From contig JAPPLM010000013.1 of the NCBI GenBank assembly GCA_028874195.1, positions 1 to 59,859 on the forward strand: a DNA stretch of 59,859 bases. Reading direction: 5' to 3'. The stretch is from Chloroflexota bacterium. GTDB lineage: Bacteria > Chloroflexota > UBA11872 > VXOZ01. Positions 50,835-59,850 of the stretch are shown piece after piece (within the stretch, counting starts at the first letter, position 1; each line of letters starts with the position of its first letter). Made by a program: the position numbers and the translations under genes. The notes beneath the pieces are model-generated. The model saw nothing but the letters and a program-made list of their open reading frames with translations. It was not told the origin of the DNA and ran no database searches.

Positions 50835-52208
50835 ATGTTGAAAAAGCGACTTTCGCGGCGCGCATTTCTAGGTTCTTCCACTGCGGTAGGCGGCGCGGCG
50901 ATTCTGGCGGCTTGCGGCGGCGCCCAGACCGGCGCCATGCCGGCCGAAGAGATGCCGGCCAAGCAGGAAGAAGAGGCCAAAGCCGAGATGGCTCCGAAAG
51001 AGGAGCCGGTGCAGCTCATCTATCTCTCACGAGACTCCGCCTCAACCACTGAGAAGGTGCGCGCCTACTTCGACACCTACGAGGCCGAAACCCCAAATGT
51101 CACGATCGAGCTGCAGAACCTCGCCAGTGTAGGCGAGGCGGAGACGAAGCTCAAGGTCGCGGCGGCGGCGGGCGTGCCCATCGACTTTCTCCGCTGCAGT
51201 TGGGGTTCCTATCTCGACCTGGCGGAAGCAGAAGTGCTCTCGCCGTTGGATGATTTCTTTAAGCGCGACGGCTTGGTTCCCACCGAGATTTTCACACCCG
51301 CCACGCTGACCCAGTGGCTGGACAAGGGCACCTTGTGGGGCATGCCCGGATCCGGCAACTGCGACGCCCTGCTTATGAACAAGCAATTGCTTGACACCGC
51401 CGGTCTGGACGCGCCCTCCGCCGACCCGGCGGACGCATCCTGGACGATGGACAAGTTCCTGGAATACGGCAAGGCAATGACCCAGGGTGATCAGCAGTTC
51501 GGTCACACCGGCGGGGTCTCGGCCTTCAACGTGTCCGGCATTGCCACAGGCACTTACTTCGGTGAGTTCTGCTGGAATGTGGAAGAAGAGCGCGGGAACA
51601 TGGACCATCCCGTCTTCATCGAGGCGCTGCAGTATTGGCGTGATCTGCGCGATAAGCACCAGGTAGTGCCTAATGCGGACCAATCCGCCGCCCTCAGAGG
51701 CGAACAGCACATCTGGCAGACCGGCAAAGTCGGCTTCCACATAACTAACGGCTACAAGCCGGCGGTGGAATTCGAGGTGATCGGCGCTGCGCTGCCATAC
51801 ACGGGCGAAGCGCCGAACAAGTCCGGCCGCGCCTGGTACCCGGCCATCTTGATGGGCGTCGGCGAGAAAGTGGACCACGCCTGGAATGTGTTGAAGTGGA
51901 TGATGTCCGGCGAGAATAGCGTGGGTTACACGCTGGCGGTAAACCACACCATCAGCCCCGTCGCCGCAGTTTCCACGCTGCCCGCGGAGCGGCTGAAGGC
52001 GGAAACGGGCTACGATTCGGTCGCCCACGCAAACCAGTCGGCGTACAGCGGCCCGGCCGGTTGGGGCCTGCTGCGCTACACCACGTGGGGTGAATGGCGC
52101 ACCGAAATCAAGCCGGTATACGATGAGTTCAACGCGGGCAACATGACCGCTGAGGAATACGGCCGCGCTGCCACCGATCTGCTGAACGCGATCATCATTC
52201 AAGAGTAA
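50835..52208 (+). CDS. ABC transporter solute-binding lipoprotein (family 1), Tat-exported
   Basis: 457 residues. A twin-arginine signal (KKRLSRRAFLGSS) runs into a lipobox LAAC at C27, so the protein is Tat-exported and lipid-anchored. An acidic Ala/Glu/Met-rich tether (about 30 residues) follows, then a type-1 extracellular solute-binding fold: VTIELQNLASVGEAETKLKVAAAAGVPIDF, DLAEAEVLSPLDDFF, and Trp-rich ligand-side residues. Relatives bind sugars or oligosaccharides, but specificity is open. The ATG has GAGGAG nine bases upstream. No permease or ATPase gene is adjacent; a strong terminator follows. Confidence 0.9.
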   Translation: MLKKRLSRRAFLGSSTAVGGAAILAACGGAQTGAMPAEEMPAKQEEEAKAEMAPKEEPVQLIYLSRDSASTTEKVRAYFDTYEAETPNVTIELQNLASVGEAETKLKVAAAAGVPIDFLRCSWGSYLDLAEAEVLSPLDDFFKRDGLVPTEIFTPATLTQWLDKGTLWGMPGSGNCDALLMNKQLLDTAGLDAPSADPADASWTMDKFLEYGKAMTQGDQQFGHTGGVSAFNVSGIATGTYFGEFCWNVEEERGNMDHPVFIEALQYWRDLRDKHQVVPNADQSAALRGEQHIWQTGKVGFHITNGYKPAVEFEVIGAALPYTGEAPNKSGRAWYPAILMGVGEKVDHAWNVLKWMMSGENSVGYTLAVNHTISPVAAVSTLPAERLKAETGYDSVAHANQSAYSGPAGWGLLRYTTWGEWRTEIKPVYDEFNAGNMTAEEYGRAATDLLNAIIIQE

Positions 52209-52273
52209 CGGCGGCAGGACTGTTTGTTCCCAACGCAGGTGAATGAGCAGTCGCTCTGAATGTGGCAGGTAAA

Positions 52274-52307
52274 GAGGCGGGAGGTCAAGCCTCCCGCCTC
52301 TCTGTTT
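52274..52307 (+). terminator. Rho-independent terminator after the solute-binding protein
   Basis: GAGGCGGGAGG (52274-52284), loop TCAAG, exact complement (52290-52300), then TCTGTTT. The 11-bp stem is very strong. Confidence 0.88.
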
Positions 52308-52356
52308 GACTCATCGCGCAACTGCTGAGCCAGCAGCGCGCGCCGATTGTTTGACG

Positions 52357-53727
52357 TCAGGCAATGGGCTTCGTTTCATCTCCACCCACCGACTGAGCCT
52401 TTGCGCTCCGGTACTCCTCCAAGCAATTGAGGACAATTCTGTTAATCTCAGGGAACTGGCATTTGGCGAAATCATCGAGTCTACATGAAATGGTCTGGCG
52501 AATCCTCTCCTCGTCCCACCAGTGCTTGTAGTCCGAACTCTCAAGTAGGCTCACCCCAAAGGGCAGCGAAATGTATTTGTCTTCGGAATATCTCGGCAGA
52601 TGACCTTTGAACATCCCGTGGTCTGTCGTGACACGATCGAATACCATCCTCTTCAGGTCCCTAGGGCCTCTCGTGGCAAAGAGCAGGGACAAGTCCGCCC
52701 CCTGGTCAGTGAGGTGAATCTCAAAGTGCAGTAGGCTCTTGGGGAAACCATTAAATCTTAGCACCTGGTACTGGTCCCAATCAGCGGAGAGAAATCGGTA
52801 ATATGGTAATTTACACGTGCCTTTCTCCCATTCTTCGTGTGCGCTGACCGCCTCGTCCACCATGTGGTATCCCTCGCTCACGTAGTTGGGCTCATACCGG
52901 TCCCGGTGGTCGCATATGAGATCGATGGCCTTCTTATGCTTCCGGTAGATCCTACGGGCCAGTTCGTGAACGTCGTCACTGACTTCAGGCACGATATTTC
53001 TCCTCAATGTGATCGCGTATTGACGCAGCGCGGCGGCAACGTCCTGGTGAACAGTGGCGCCCTTTGCCTCGATCGTCCGGTCGAGGATTTGCCGGATGCG
53101 TGAGTAGTCAAGTGTAGTCCAGTGGTCCCATTCCGTTGCGTTTTCGGGCATATCCCCTCTCGGCGTGAGAAACACTAGGTGCATCGTATAGTCCGAGTAA
53201 AGCGTTTTGAGCGCCTTCCGATAGAAGGCGAGTTGATCCCCACTTTCCGGTGACCACACTTTGTTTTCCACCGCGCACAGGAATCCCGCCTGCTCGTTAC
53301 GGATGCAGATGTCCAACCGACCACTATCTCCGTCTAGTTCGAGTTGTTGCTCCCGGCGTACCGTTGTGCTCATCCTGGTACCGGCGCGAACTGCGCGAGC
53401 GGTGCCGATTTCGGTAAGGAACTCCCTGAGGAAACAATCGCCCAGGCCGTGACTTTCTTCAGGGCGCAGCAGCCAAGCGAGAAAATTGGAATGAAAACTC
53501 TCGGCACCATCCAATTCCAAAGTCCTGAAGATATCCACCTCCTCTTGCCACTTTGGAATCATGTCCGCCAACCGCTCCAGATTCTCTCCGTCCTCATCCA
53601 AGTGCCGCAAGGACTGGCGAGCGGCTTCATCCTGGAGGATGAGGAGTCGCTCGAGGTCTCCCAAGTCGTCCTGCAGTTCTGCCAAGGCCACAGTCAGCCC
53701 TGGGCTGCGAGTGTCGTCAGTCGTCAT
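52357..53727 (-). CDS. PD-(D/E)XK nuclease superfamily protein (PDDEXK_4-like)
   Basis: 456 residues. ESFHSNFLAWLLRPEESHGLG and later GRLDICIRNEQAGFLCAVENKVWS form the nuclease core (Asp, then Glu-x-Lys), followed by QLAFYRKALKTLY. This is the arrangement of the PDDEXK_4 group, many of which are solitary, possibly defence-related nucleases. The C-terminal half (about 260-456) has no recognisable motif. The ATG at 53727 follows AAAGGA; the open frame extends 65 codons upstream without protein character. It is flanked by a terminator and a 260-base gap with nothing visible. No methylase or partner is present. Confidence 0.8.
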   Translation of the reverse strand: MTTDDTRSPGLTVALAELQDDLGDLERLLILQDEAARQSLRHLDEDGENLERLADMIPKWQEEVDIFRTLELDGAESFHSNFLAWLLRPEESHGLGDCFLREFLTEIGTARAVRAGTRMSTTVRREQQLELDGDSGRLDICIRNEQAGFLCAVENKVWSPESGDQLAFYRKALKTLYSDYTMHLVFLTPRGDMPENATEWDHWTTLDYSRIRQILDRTIEAKGATVHQDVAAALRQYAITLRRNIVPEVSDDVHELARRIYRKHKKAIDLICDHRDRYEPNYVSEGYHMVDEAVSAHEEWEKGTCKLPYYRFLSADWDQYQVLRFNGFPKSLLHFEIHLTDQGADLSLLFATRGPRDLKRMVFDRVTTDHGMFKGHLPRYSEDKYISLPFGVSLLESSDYKHWWDEERIRQTISCRLDDFAKCQFPEINRIVLNCLEEYRSAKAQSVGGDETKPIA

Positions 53728-53987
53728 AGCGTCCTTTGAGCCTACTTGAAGAGTACCTGCGTGGCAGGATGAGGATGATTCACCAAACCCACCTATCAGG
53801 CTGATGGATACCATAGTCGCACAGTGAGCGGAGTTACACCTGTGACCTGAAGGGACAGCAGTGGGAAGTAGTGTGCCCGCTATTGGTCTCGCAGTGAAGG
53901 GTTCCTGGACGTCCGCTGGCATTGGACATGCGAGCGGTGCTCAACCTGAATTGGTTAGCTCCCATTGCCTGACTTTCAAATGGGCTC

Positions 53988-54827
53988 TTAGGTATCGATC
54001 TGCCTGAGCCATTCCACAAACGACTCCGAACACCAGCGGGGCGGGTCGGCCTCGGCGAGAGCCAGCCAGTTGTCGACCATGACGCGCGCACGCGTACAGC
54101 GGATGGTTGCCGCGCCGATTGTGCCGTAGCGGAGGAGGCCCTTCTCGTAAAGGAACTGCTCAATGGCCTCACGTGGTTTACGCCCGATGCTCGGCCACAC
54201 GCCGGGCTTTTGCCAGTCCTCGATCTGCGCCGCGAGTTGCTCGCGCCGTTCGGGCGCGGCTCTTGCCAAGGCACGTTCCACCAACCGGCTCTCCACGAAA
54301 TGCACCATCGTGTTGTAAAGGAAATTCACCCCCAAGAAGCAGTACGCTACATTCCAATCATAAAACTTCTGCCAGGGACTTTCCCACGCGAATGCGCGCG
54401 GATCCCAGGGTCCGAGACGCAGGCCCGCCGTGCCGTGATTCGCCGTGAGTTCTCTTGCCCGCGGTCCGATTGCCGACACCGAGTGCGTGCCATGGTCGCT
54501 GCGAATGGCATCCGGCCTGTGGCGCAAGACCTCCGTAATACGGCCGACACAAGAGACCGACGTCTCAATGTTCCAGCGGTCGAACGTCAGGTGCCGCTCC
54601 CCATCCGGCATGCGGCAGAGGGTGGGCACGGCAACGGTGCCCTCGGGACCGACCGCATCCAGGAATCCATCGATCACCGTATCCGCGCCGCCAACCACCC
54701 AGCCCAGGCTGCTCAGCGAACTGTGGAACATGACCGTGTCGCCGCATTGCACGCCTACTTCTCGTAGAGCGTTGGTGATCTCCTCACGATAGACGTGGTT
54801 CGCGGCATCGGTGGCGCCAGACGCCAT
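53988..54827 (-). CDS. AAC(3)-family N-acetyltransferase
   Basis: 279 residues of the antibiotic N-acetyltransferase family, which acetylates the 3-amino group of aminoglycosides or, in many environmental members, unknown amines. GDTVMFHSSLSSLGWVVGGA begins the fold, with VAVPTLC, AIRSDHGTHSVSAIG (RSxHxxHS-type signature) and FLGVNFLYNTMVHFVE later. The ATG has AAAGGAAG seven bases upstream. It is divergent from the catabolic-looking run beginning at 54968. I would not call it a resistance gene without testing. Confidence 0.88.
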   Translation of the reverse strand: MASGATDAANHVYREEITNALREVGVQCGDTVMFHSSLSSLGWVVGGADTVIDGFLDAVGPEGTVAVPTLCRMPDGERHLTFDRWNIETSVSCVGRITEVLRHRPDAIRSDHGTHSVSAIGPRARELTANHGTAGLRLGPWDPRAFAWESPWQKFYDWNVAYCFLGVNFLYNTMVHFVESRLVERALARAAPERREQLAAQIEDWQKPGVWPSIGRKPREAIEQFLYEKGLLRYGTIGAATIRCTRARVMVDNWLALAEADPPRWCSESFVEWLRQIDT

Positions 54828-54967
54828 GTGGGGCTTCCTTTCGCGATTCGTGTGCTATACGGCCTATTCTACAAGGAGCACGGCGATGCTAGTATAGTGA
54901 TAGTCAGCAGGGGCGAGCAGTTCTTTCCCGATCAAGCAGAACTCTGCTGGAAAGGGCCGGTGCGGAC

Positions 54968-56170
54968 ATGTACGGCGTCATCTGGACGTATCCCTGGGAC
55001 GTGCTCGACGCGGGTATAGACGCGGCTTTGGGGCAGATCGCCAACGAAGGCGGCATGCAGGCAATTTCCCTCAGCCACAGCTATCACAACGTCCAGCATC
55101 TGCGGCCCCACAACCCCGGTCGCAGGCTCTTCATCGCCAATTCGTCGGCCATCTACTTTCAACCCGACCTCAAACGTTACGGCACCGTCAAGCCTATCGT
55201 GTCCCCGCTCGTGCGAGAAGACGACGGCATGCGCCGCATCCGCGACGCCGTAGAAAGACACGGCCTCGCGTATCACGCGTGGACGGTCACGCTCCACAAC
55301 AGCGCGCTTGGCACGATCTATCCCGATATCAACACGCTCAACGCGCTGGGCGACCGCATTCCCCACTACTTGTGCCCGAGCAATTCCGATGTGCGCACGT
55401 ACATTACCGCGCTGGTCAGCGACATTGCCGACAACCTCGCGCCCGCGCAGGTCGAACTGGAGTTTCTCCATTTCGGCACATTCGAGCACGACGTCCACCA
55501 CGGCATACCGAGTGTGGATTTGGACGCCTTCACCGAGTACCTGTTGGGTCTCTGCTTCTGTCCGCACTGCCTGGACCGCGCGCAAACGGCAGGCGTGGAC
55601 GGAGACGCCGTGCAACACTGGGCGCGGGACCTCGTCCTCGACTACCTGGAAGGCGACCAATTGCCGGCCCTCGGCGGTTTGGGCGATAACGTCGTCGGTC
55701 ACGCTTTGACGTTTCCCGCACTCGACGGCTACCTGCGCATGCGCATCGATAGCGTCATGTCACTGTGGGCGGAGTGTAAGGAGGCGCTGGGCGGGAAGTC
55801 GGACTTTGTCCCCATCGTCAACATGGGCGTTGGCATGCCGGACCAGGCGTCGGTCATTCAGGCGCTGGACGGCGTCGACATCGGCCGCGCTCTTGACGAA
55901 AGCATTCCCAACGAACTGCTCGACTGCGCGGCGTATTCGCTTGACGGCCTCATCCTGGCGCGCGCCGTCCACGACCTGCAACGGCTTGTTGACGGACGCG
56001 TGCCCATCCGCGAGGGACTGCGGCTCATTCCGCCGCAGGTAATCACGTCGGCGGACGTGGCGGGGCAAATAGATAAAGTGCGCGCGCTCGGCATCGACCG
56101 TGTCAACGTTTACAATTACGGCTTGATGCGGCTGGCGAACCTGCGCGCCGCGAAACAGGCGTTGGCGTAA
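54968..56170 (+). CDS. Unrecognised protein, TIM-barrel-like, with CxCxxC motif
   Basis: 400 residues that I cannot place in a named family. The pattern of alternating strands and helices and phrases such as VELEFLHFGTFEH, FVPIVNMGVGMPD and DSLILARAV-type helices suggests a (beta/alpha)8 barrel, perhaps glycosidase-related (inference). A GLCFCPHCLDRAQ segment at about residue 198 might bind metal. There is no signal peptide. The ATG start is behind a GGAAAGGG stretch. It opens a rightward run with a deacetylase, an M20 peptidase and an aspartoacylase-like protein, so it may take part in degrading an N-acylated or amino-sugar compound. Confidence 0.6.
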   Translation: MYGVIWTYPWDVLDAGIDAALGQIANEGGMQAISLSHSYHNVQHLRPHNPGRRLFIANSSAIYFQPDLKRYGTVKPIVSPLVREDDGMRRIRDAVERHGLAYHAWTVTLHNSALGTIYPDINTLNALGDRIPHYLCPSNSDVRTYITALVSDIADNLAPAQVELEFLHFGTFEHDVHHGIPSVDLDAFTEYLLGLCFCPHCLDRAQTAGVDGDAVQHWARDLVLDYLEGDQLPALGGLGDNVVGHALTFPALDGYLRMRIDSVMSLWAECKEALGGKSDFVPIVNMGVGMPDQASVIQALDGVDIGRALDESIPNELLDCAAYSLDGLILARAVHDLQRLVDGRVPIREGLRLIPPQVITSADVAGQIDKVRALGIDRVNVYNYGLMRLANLRAAKQALA

Positions 56171-56225
56171 GCGGCTATCGCGCTGCTCTCCATCCCAACG
56201 CATATTGCAAAATGGCGGGGCGGCG

Positions 56226-56251
56226 TAGGGGCACGATATATCGTGCCCCTA
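56226..56251. repeat. Perfect 26-bp palindrome, copy 2
   Basis: Identical to 5939-5964. Here it separates the unknown TIM-barrel-like gene from the deacetylase gene. Confidence 0.85.
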
Positions 56252-56318
56252 CTATAGGTGGCTCGGCGGAGGAACGCCGTAGAGTGTATCGGCTAAGCAG
56301 ACTGGGAAAGACACACGC

Positions 56319-57335
56319 ATGGTAGAAATCACACGCTGGAAATACGGCAAACGCTGGGTCTACTCCACCACTTATGACGAGGTGGTGACCTCGACCCTAG
56401 AGAACGGTTTGCCGATCCATGAGCAATTCGGCTCACCGGGGCACATAACCGTCGTTGTAGGACAGATGGGTGAACCCCGGGACGTGCAGGGCAGCGGCTA
56501 CGATGCCACCTATCGGCACGTCTCCGTGGCGGAGTGCAAGCTGGCGCAGCGCTACGGCTGGACGGTTTCCAACCATTCCATGACGCACAACAGGCTGCCG
56601 GGCGATATGTCCGTGCCGGCAAATGCCCGCATTGAGGTGGTGGACGCCACGCGCTTGCTGGAAGAGCGGCTGGGTACTCCGGTGACGACGTTCATTGCGC
56701 CGGGGAGCGATCACTGCCTGCCCTATGCCTGGCCGCTGGCGGAGGAGGCTGGGTGCCTGAGCATGTTTGGTGTGCGCGACCAGCTCAACTACCCGGATAC
56801 CGACCTCATGCAGCTCTGCCGGCCGGTGGTCTACCACAAGCTCGACGAATACAACCGGCGCTATGATCCCTACCGGCTCGTCTACCGCGCTCGTGAAACC
56901 GGCGGCTGGATCGTGGACTACACCCACGCGGTGCAGGACGAGCTCGTCATTCCCAACCGCGAACTGACGCCCACCGAACTTGGCAATCGTTTGGAAGCCG
57001 TCACCCGCGTCGGCGGGGATGAGGTCTGGCTGGCAGTGCCCGAAGAGGTGGTGGACTACCTCATCATGGCGCGCGAGACCACAGTTGTTGACGAGCAGAA
57101 GTCACCGACCGCCATTACCTACCGGCTGGAAGCGCCCGCAATACCGGACCGCATCCAATGGCACACGTTGACGTTCACCTGCACGATTCCGCGAGAATGG
57201 TCTGGGGTGGACGTGCAGGTCTCCGCTGGAGGCGAGCGTGAACCAGTGGTTGTTGAACGCATTGATGACACGTCGATTTGTTACAGCCATCGTGCCTGCG
57301 ACGGCCAACAGGTCACGATAGCGGCCGCGTTTTGA
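56319..57335 (+). CDS. NodB-like polysaccharide deacetylase-fold protein
   Basis: 338 residues. YSTTYDEVVTSTL stands where CE4 enzymes have TFDDG, and WTVSNHSMTHNRLPGD gives the SHxxxxH-type metal pair. TTFIAPGSDHC and the DYTHAVQD segment look like later strands of the barrel. The canonical first Asp-Asp is thus Tyr-Asp, so activity or substrate may differ from ordinary chitin/peptidoglycan deacetylases. The C-terminal ~80 residues form a beta-rich add-on. It has no signal peptide, so it is intracellular, which fits a catabolic rather than a cell-wall role. ATG start with GGGAAAG upstream. Confidence 0.75.
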   Translation: MVEITRWKYGKRWVYSTTYDEVVTSTLENGLPIHEQFGSPGHITVVVGQMGEPRDVQGSGYDATYRHVSVAECKLAQRYGWTVSNHSMTHNRLPGDMSVPANARIEVVDATRLLEERLGTPVTTFIAPGSDHCLPYAWPLAEEAGCLSMFGVRDQLNYPDTDLMQLCRPVVYHKLDEYNRRYDPYRLVYRARETGGWIVDYTHAVQDELVIPNRELTPTELGNRLEAVTRVGGDEVWLAVPEEVVDYLIMARETTVVDEQKSPTAITYRLEAPAIPDRIQWHTLTFTCTIPREWSGVDVQVSAGGEREPVVVERIDDTSICYSHRACDGQQVTIAAAF

Positions 57336-57394
57336 TTCAATGTATCGAAACTGAATCCCCGTGAGCAGTTGGTAGCGCGGTAGGAGCGCCGTCC

Positions 57395-58726
57395 ATGCCA
57401 CCAGCAGACATTCCGGCTACGGCCTTAGCGGCAATCGCGCGGCGCGCAAGCGACGTCCAGGAAGAAGCGACTGACCTTCTGCGGCAGCTCGTCGCCTGCG
57501 AGACCGCCGTGCGGAGCCCCGTAACCCCGGAATTCGTTGCCGAGACGCGCAAGTGCCGCGGTCTGGTCGCGGACTTTCTGAGAGATCTTGGCTGTGAAGT
57601 GCACGAGTGGGAGACGCGGAACGGATACCCCACCCTCGCCGCGCGGTTGCCCGGCAGCGGTGAGGGCAGATCACTGACGTTCAACGGTCACATTGACGTG
57701 GTGCCGGTGGGAGATACATCGGCCTGGTCCCGCGACCCGTGGGCGGGGGGGATTGAAGACGGCAAGATGTATGGCCGCGGCACCGCCGACATGAAGGCCG
57801 GTCTCGTGAGCATGCTCTTCGCCGCCAAGTGCGTGCTGGCTGCGGGTTACCGCCCGGCGGGCGACGTGTGGTTCCACGTGGTGAGCGACGAGGAACTGGT
57901 GGGTAACGGCACGCGGGACTGCATCGCGAAGTTTCCCGCGACCGACGCCGTGCTCGATGCCGAGCCCACCGACCTGACCATCATTCCAACCGAGGGCGGG
58001 CTCGAGCACCTGCGGATCGAGATCGAGGGACGCGAGGCCCATGCCGGCAGCCGCTGGCGCAACCTCGCGCCCGGCGAGAACGGTCCCGGCGTTAATGCCG
58101 TGGAGAAAGGCGTGAAGCTCGTCACCGCCATCCAGGACTTGGAACGCCAGTGGGTGAACCGCAAGTCGCACCCGCTCTTCCCGCCCGGCTATAACTCGAT
58201 ACTGCCCGCCATCTTCATCGGTGGCCCCGGCGGCGGGCAGGACGGCCAGCTCAACGTGGTCAATAATCCCGGCACCATGGCGAATTACTGCGCGATTGAG
58301 TACAACATCTGGTACTACCCCGACGAACCGTGCGAACAGGTGAAGGCGGAGTTCGAGGCGTTCGTGCATGCTTTTTGCCAGACCGACGCGTGGCTGAAGG
58401 AGCACCCGCCGAAGCTCACCTGGGGCTTGCGCGACGTAACGTTTCCGGCCTTCGAGACTGCGCCCGATCATCCCTTCATAGAATTGCTATCGCAAAACGT
58501 CCGGCAGGCCGGTCTGCAGTCGGACATCGAGGGGTTTTCCGCCGCCAGCGACCTGGCCTGGTACGCCCAGGCTGACATGCCCGGCTGTCTCTTCGGTCCC
58601 GGCGGCATCGCCCAAGCGCACAGTCCGGATGAATACGTGTTGCTGGCTGACTTCTATCGCGGGATTGAAATCTGCGCCTTGCAGCTTGCCACTTGGTGCG
58701 GCGTGCAAAAAGCGTCGAGCGGATGA
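57395..58726 (+). CDS. M20-family metallohydrolase (ArgE/DapE/ACY1-like)
   Basis: A di-zinc deacylase/peptidase of 443 residues. FNGHIDVVPVG, YGRGTADMKAG (bridging Asp), VVSDEELVGNGT (catalytic Glu pair), VLDAEPTD and the late AQAHSPDEYVLL His give a complete metal site, with a lid domain at about 215-330. Members remove acyl groups from N-acyl amino acids or hydrolyse dipeptides and succinyl-diaminopimelate; since DapE-type activity can matter for lysine, both are open. The ATG has AGGAG nine bases upstream. The next gene overlaps its stop by four bases (ATGA), so the two are translationally coupled. Confidence 0.92.
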   Translation: MPPADIPATALAAIARRASDVQEEATDLLRQLVACETAVRSPVTPEFVAETRKCRGLVADFLRDLGCEVHEWETRNGYPTLAARLPGSGEGRSLTFNGHIDVVPVGDTSAWSRDPWAGGIEDGKMYGRGTADMKAGLVSMLFAAKCVLAAGYRPAGDVWFHVVSDEELVGNGTRDCIAKFPATDAVLDAEPTDLTIIPTEGGLEHLRIEIEGREAHAGSRWRNLAPGENGPGVNAVEKGVKLVTAIQDLERQWVNRKSHPLFPPGYNSILPAIFIGGPGGGQDGQLNVVNNPGTMANYCAIEYNIWYYPDEPCEQVKAEFEAFVHAFCQTDAWLKEHPPKLTWGLRDVTFPAFETAPDHPFIELLSQNVRQAGLQSDIEGFSAASDLAWYAQADMPGCLFGPGGIAQAHSPDEYVLLADFYRGIEICALQLATWCGVQKASSG

Positions 58727-59709
58727 ATAGGGCTTTTGGCGACACAGAGAGGTTCGAGCGAGAGACCGTACAGCACGCGACGGCGGGTTTTCCGCTGCCA
58801 AATGGTACAAGAGTGGGAATCCCCCTTGTCCGCATCTTCGGGCAATGCCCCCAGCCGAGAGTCGTCATCGTCGCTGGTGTGCATGGCGACGAGTTGGTTG
58901 GACCGCGCGCTCTCGTCGAGTTAGCGCAAGAGCTTGCGCCCCGTGACTTGCACGGTACCGTCGTGCTGGTGCCGAGCGCCAATCCGCTCGCCTTCGCTGC
59001 CGGTCAGCGCAGGGCGCCGGAAGATGACATCGACCTGAACCGCATCTTCCCGGGCAAGGGTGGCGGCTCAACGACCGAGCGCATTGCCCACAGCCTCGTC
59101 ACGTCCGCCGTGGGTAGTGCCGACATGATAATAGACCTGCACAGCGCCGGCCGCGAAGGCGATCTGGTGCCGCTGAGCGGCTTCCGGGAGGCCCGCACCG
59201 ACTGCGCCCACCGCTCCGCCCTGGCGGCCGCGGCGTTCGGTCTGGAGCACTATTGGATGATGCGCTGGGCGCCGGGGACGCTCTCAACCTGGGCAAATCA
59301 GCAGGGCATTCCCGCGGTGGGTTGCGAGGTGGGAGGACGCGGCACGGCCACGCGAGAGCAGATTGACCTCTACATGGCGGGTGTTGTGCGTTGCTTGCGC
59401 CATCTCGGCGTGCTCGATCCGCCGCTGGAAGTCACGCTGCCGCCCAAGGTGTGGACGCAGGAATACTTGACCGCCCCGTGCGACGGCCTGCTGGAAGTCT
59501 TGGTGGAGCTCGGTCAAGACGTCGCAAGCGGGGAAACGCTTGCCTGTGTACGCGATCTCTGGGGCAATGTGTGCGGCGAGATCACCGCGCCTCAGGACTG
59601 TAAGATCATGTACACGCGGACACACCAGTCCGTGCAAACCGGCGAAAACGTCTTCTGGCTGGGGCGCGAGGAGGACAATCCGTGCTATTCGTCCCCGAGC
59701 AATACCTGA
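58723..59709 (+). CDS. Succinylglutamate desuccinylase/aspartoacylase family protein
   Basis: A zinc carboxypeptidase-fold deacylase of 328 residues. VVIVAGVHGDELVGPRAL gives the HxxE zinc pair, LVPSANPLAF and DIDLNRIFPGKGGG the substrate-binding Arg/Asn, and MIIDLHSAG the third His. The C-terminal region (about 240-320) is the beta domain of the group. The frame is open 30 bases further upstream, but the ATG overlapping the M20 stop (ATGA) is the natural start. Pairing with an M20 enzyme suggests stepwise removal of acyl groups from an N-acylated amino acid or similar (inference). Confidence 0.9.
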   Translation: MNRAFGDTERFERETVQHATAGFPLPNGTRVGIPLVRIFGQCPQPRVVIVAGVHGDELVGPRALVELAQELAPRDLHGTVVLVPSANPLAFAAGQRRAPEDDIDLNRIFPGKGGGSTTERIAHSLVTSAVGSADMIIDLHSAGREGDLVPLSGFREARTDCAHRSALAAAAFGLEHYWMMRWAPGTLSTWANQQGIPAVGCEVGGRGTATREQIDLYMAGVVRCLRHLGVLDPPLEVTLPPKVWTQEYLTAPCDGLLEVLVELGQDVASGETLACVRDLWGNVCGEITAPQDCKIMYTRTHQSVQTGENVFWLGREEDNPCYSSPSNT

Positions 59710-59805
59710 TCGGCACTCATTTCGCGAATTATTCAACCTTGACGGGGTAGGTCGGTGTAGAAATGAATAACCGACTCAATTTGAGATCTTATATCCCCCT
59801 GCCCC

Positions 59806-59850
59806 TGGATTCCCTAGACTCACAAACGAAGTGCAACACTTTGCTAAGGT
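59806..59850. repeat. Terminal inverted repeat, right copy
   Basis: The reverse complement of 1-45. With the next bases it forms GCAACAC...GTGTTGC, which suggests the full repeat is itself palindromic and continues outside the window. Confidence 0.85.

Noticed and set aside
51042-52202. 386-codon open frame antisense to the solute-binding protein
   Set aside because: A shadow of codon bias: the plus strand has a Tat signal, lipobox and terminator, while the minus frame has none of these.
53988-54827. Aminoglycoside-resistance determinant
   Set aside because: Family membership is clear, but many environmental relatives do not confer resistance and no mobile context is visible.
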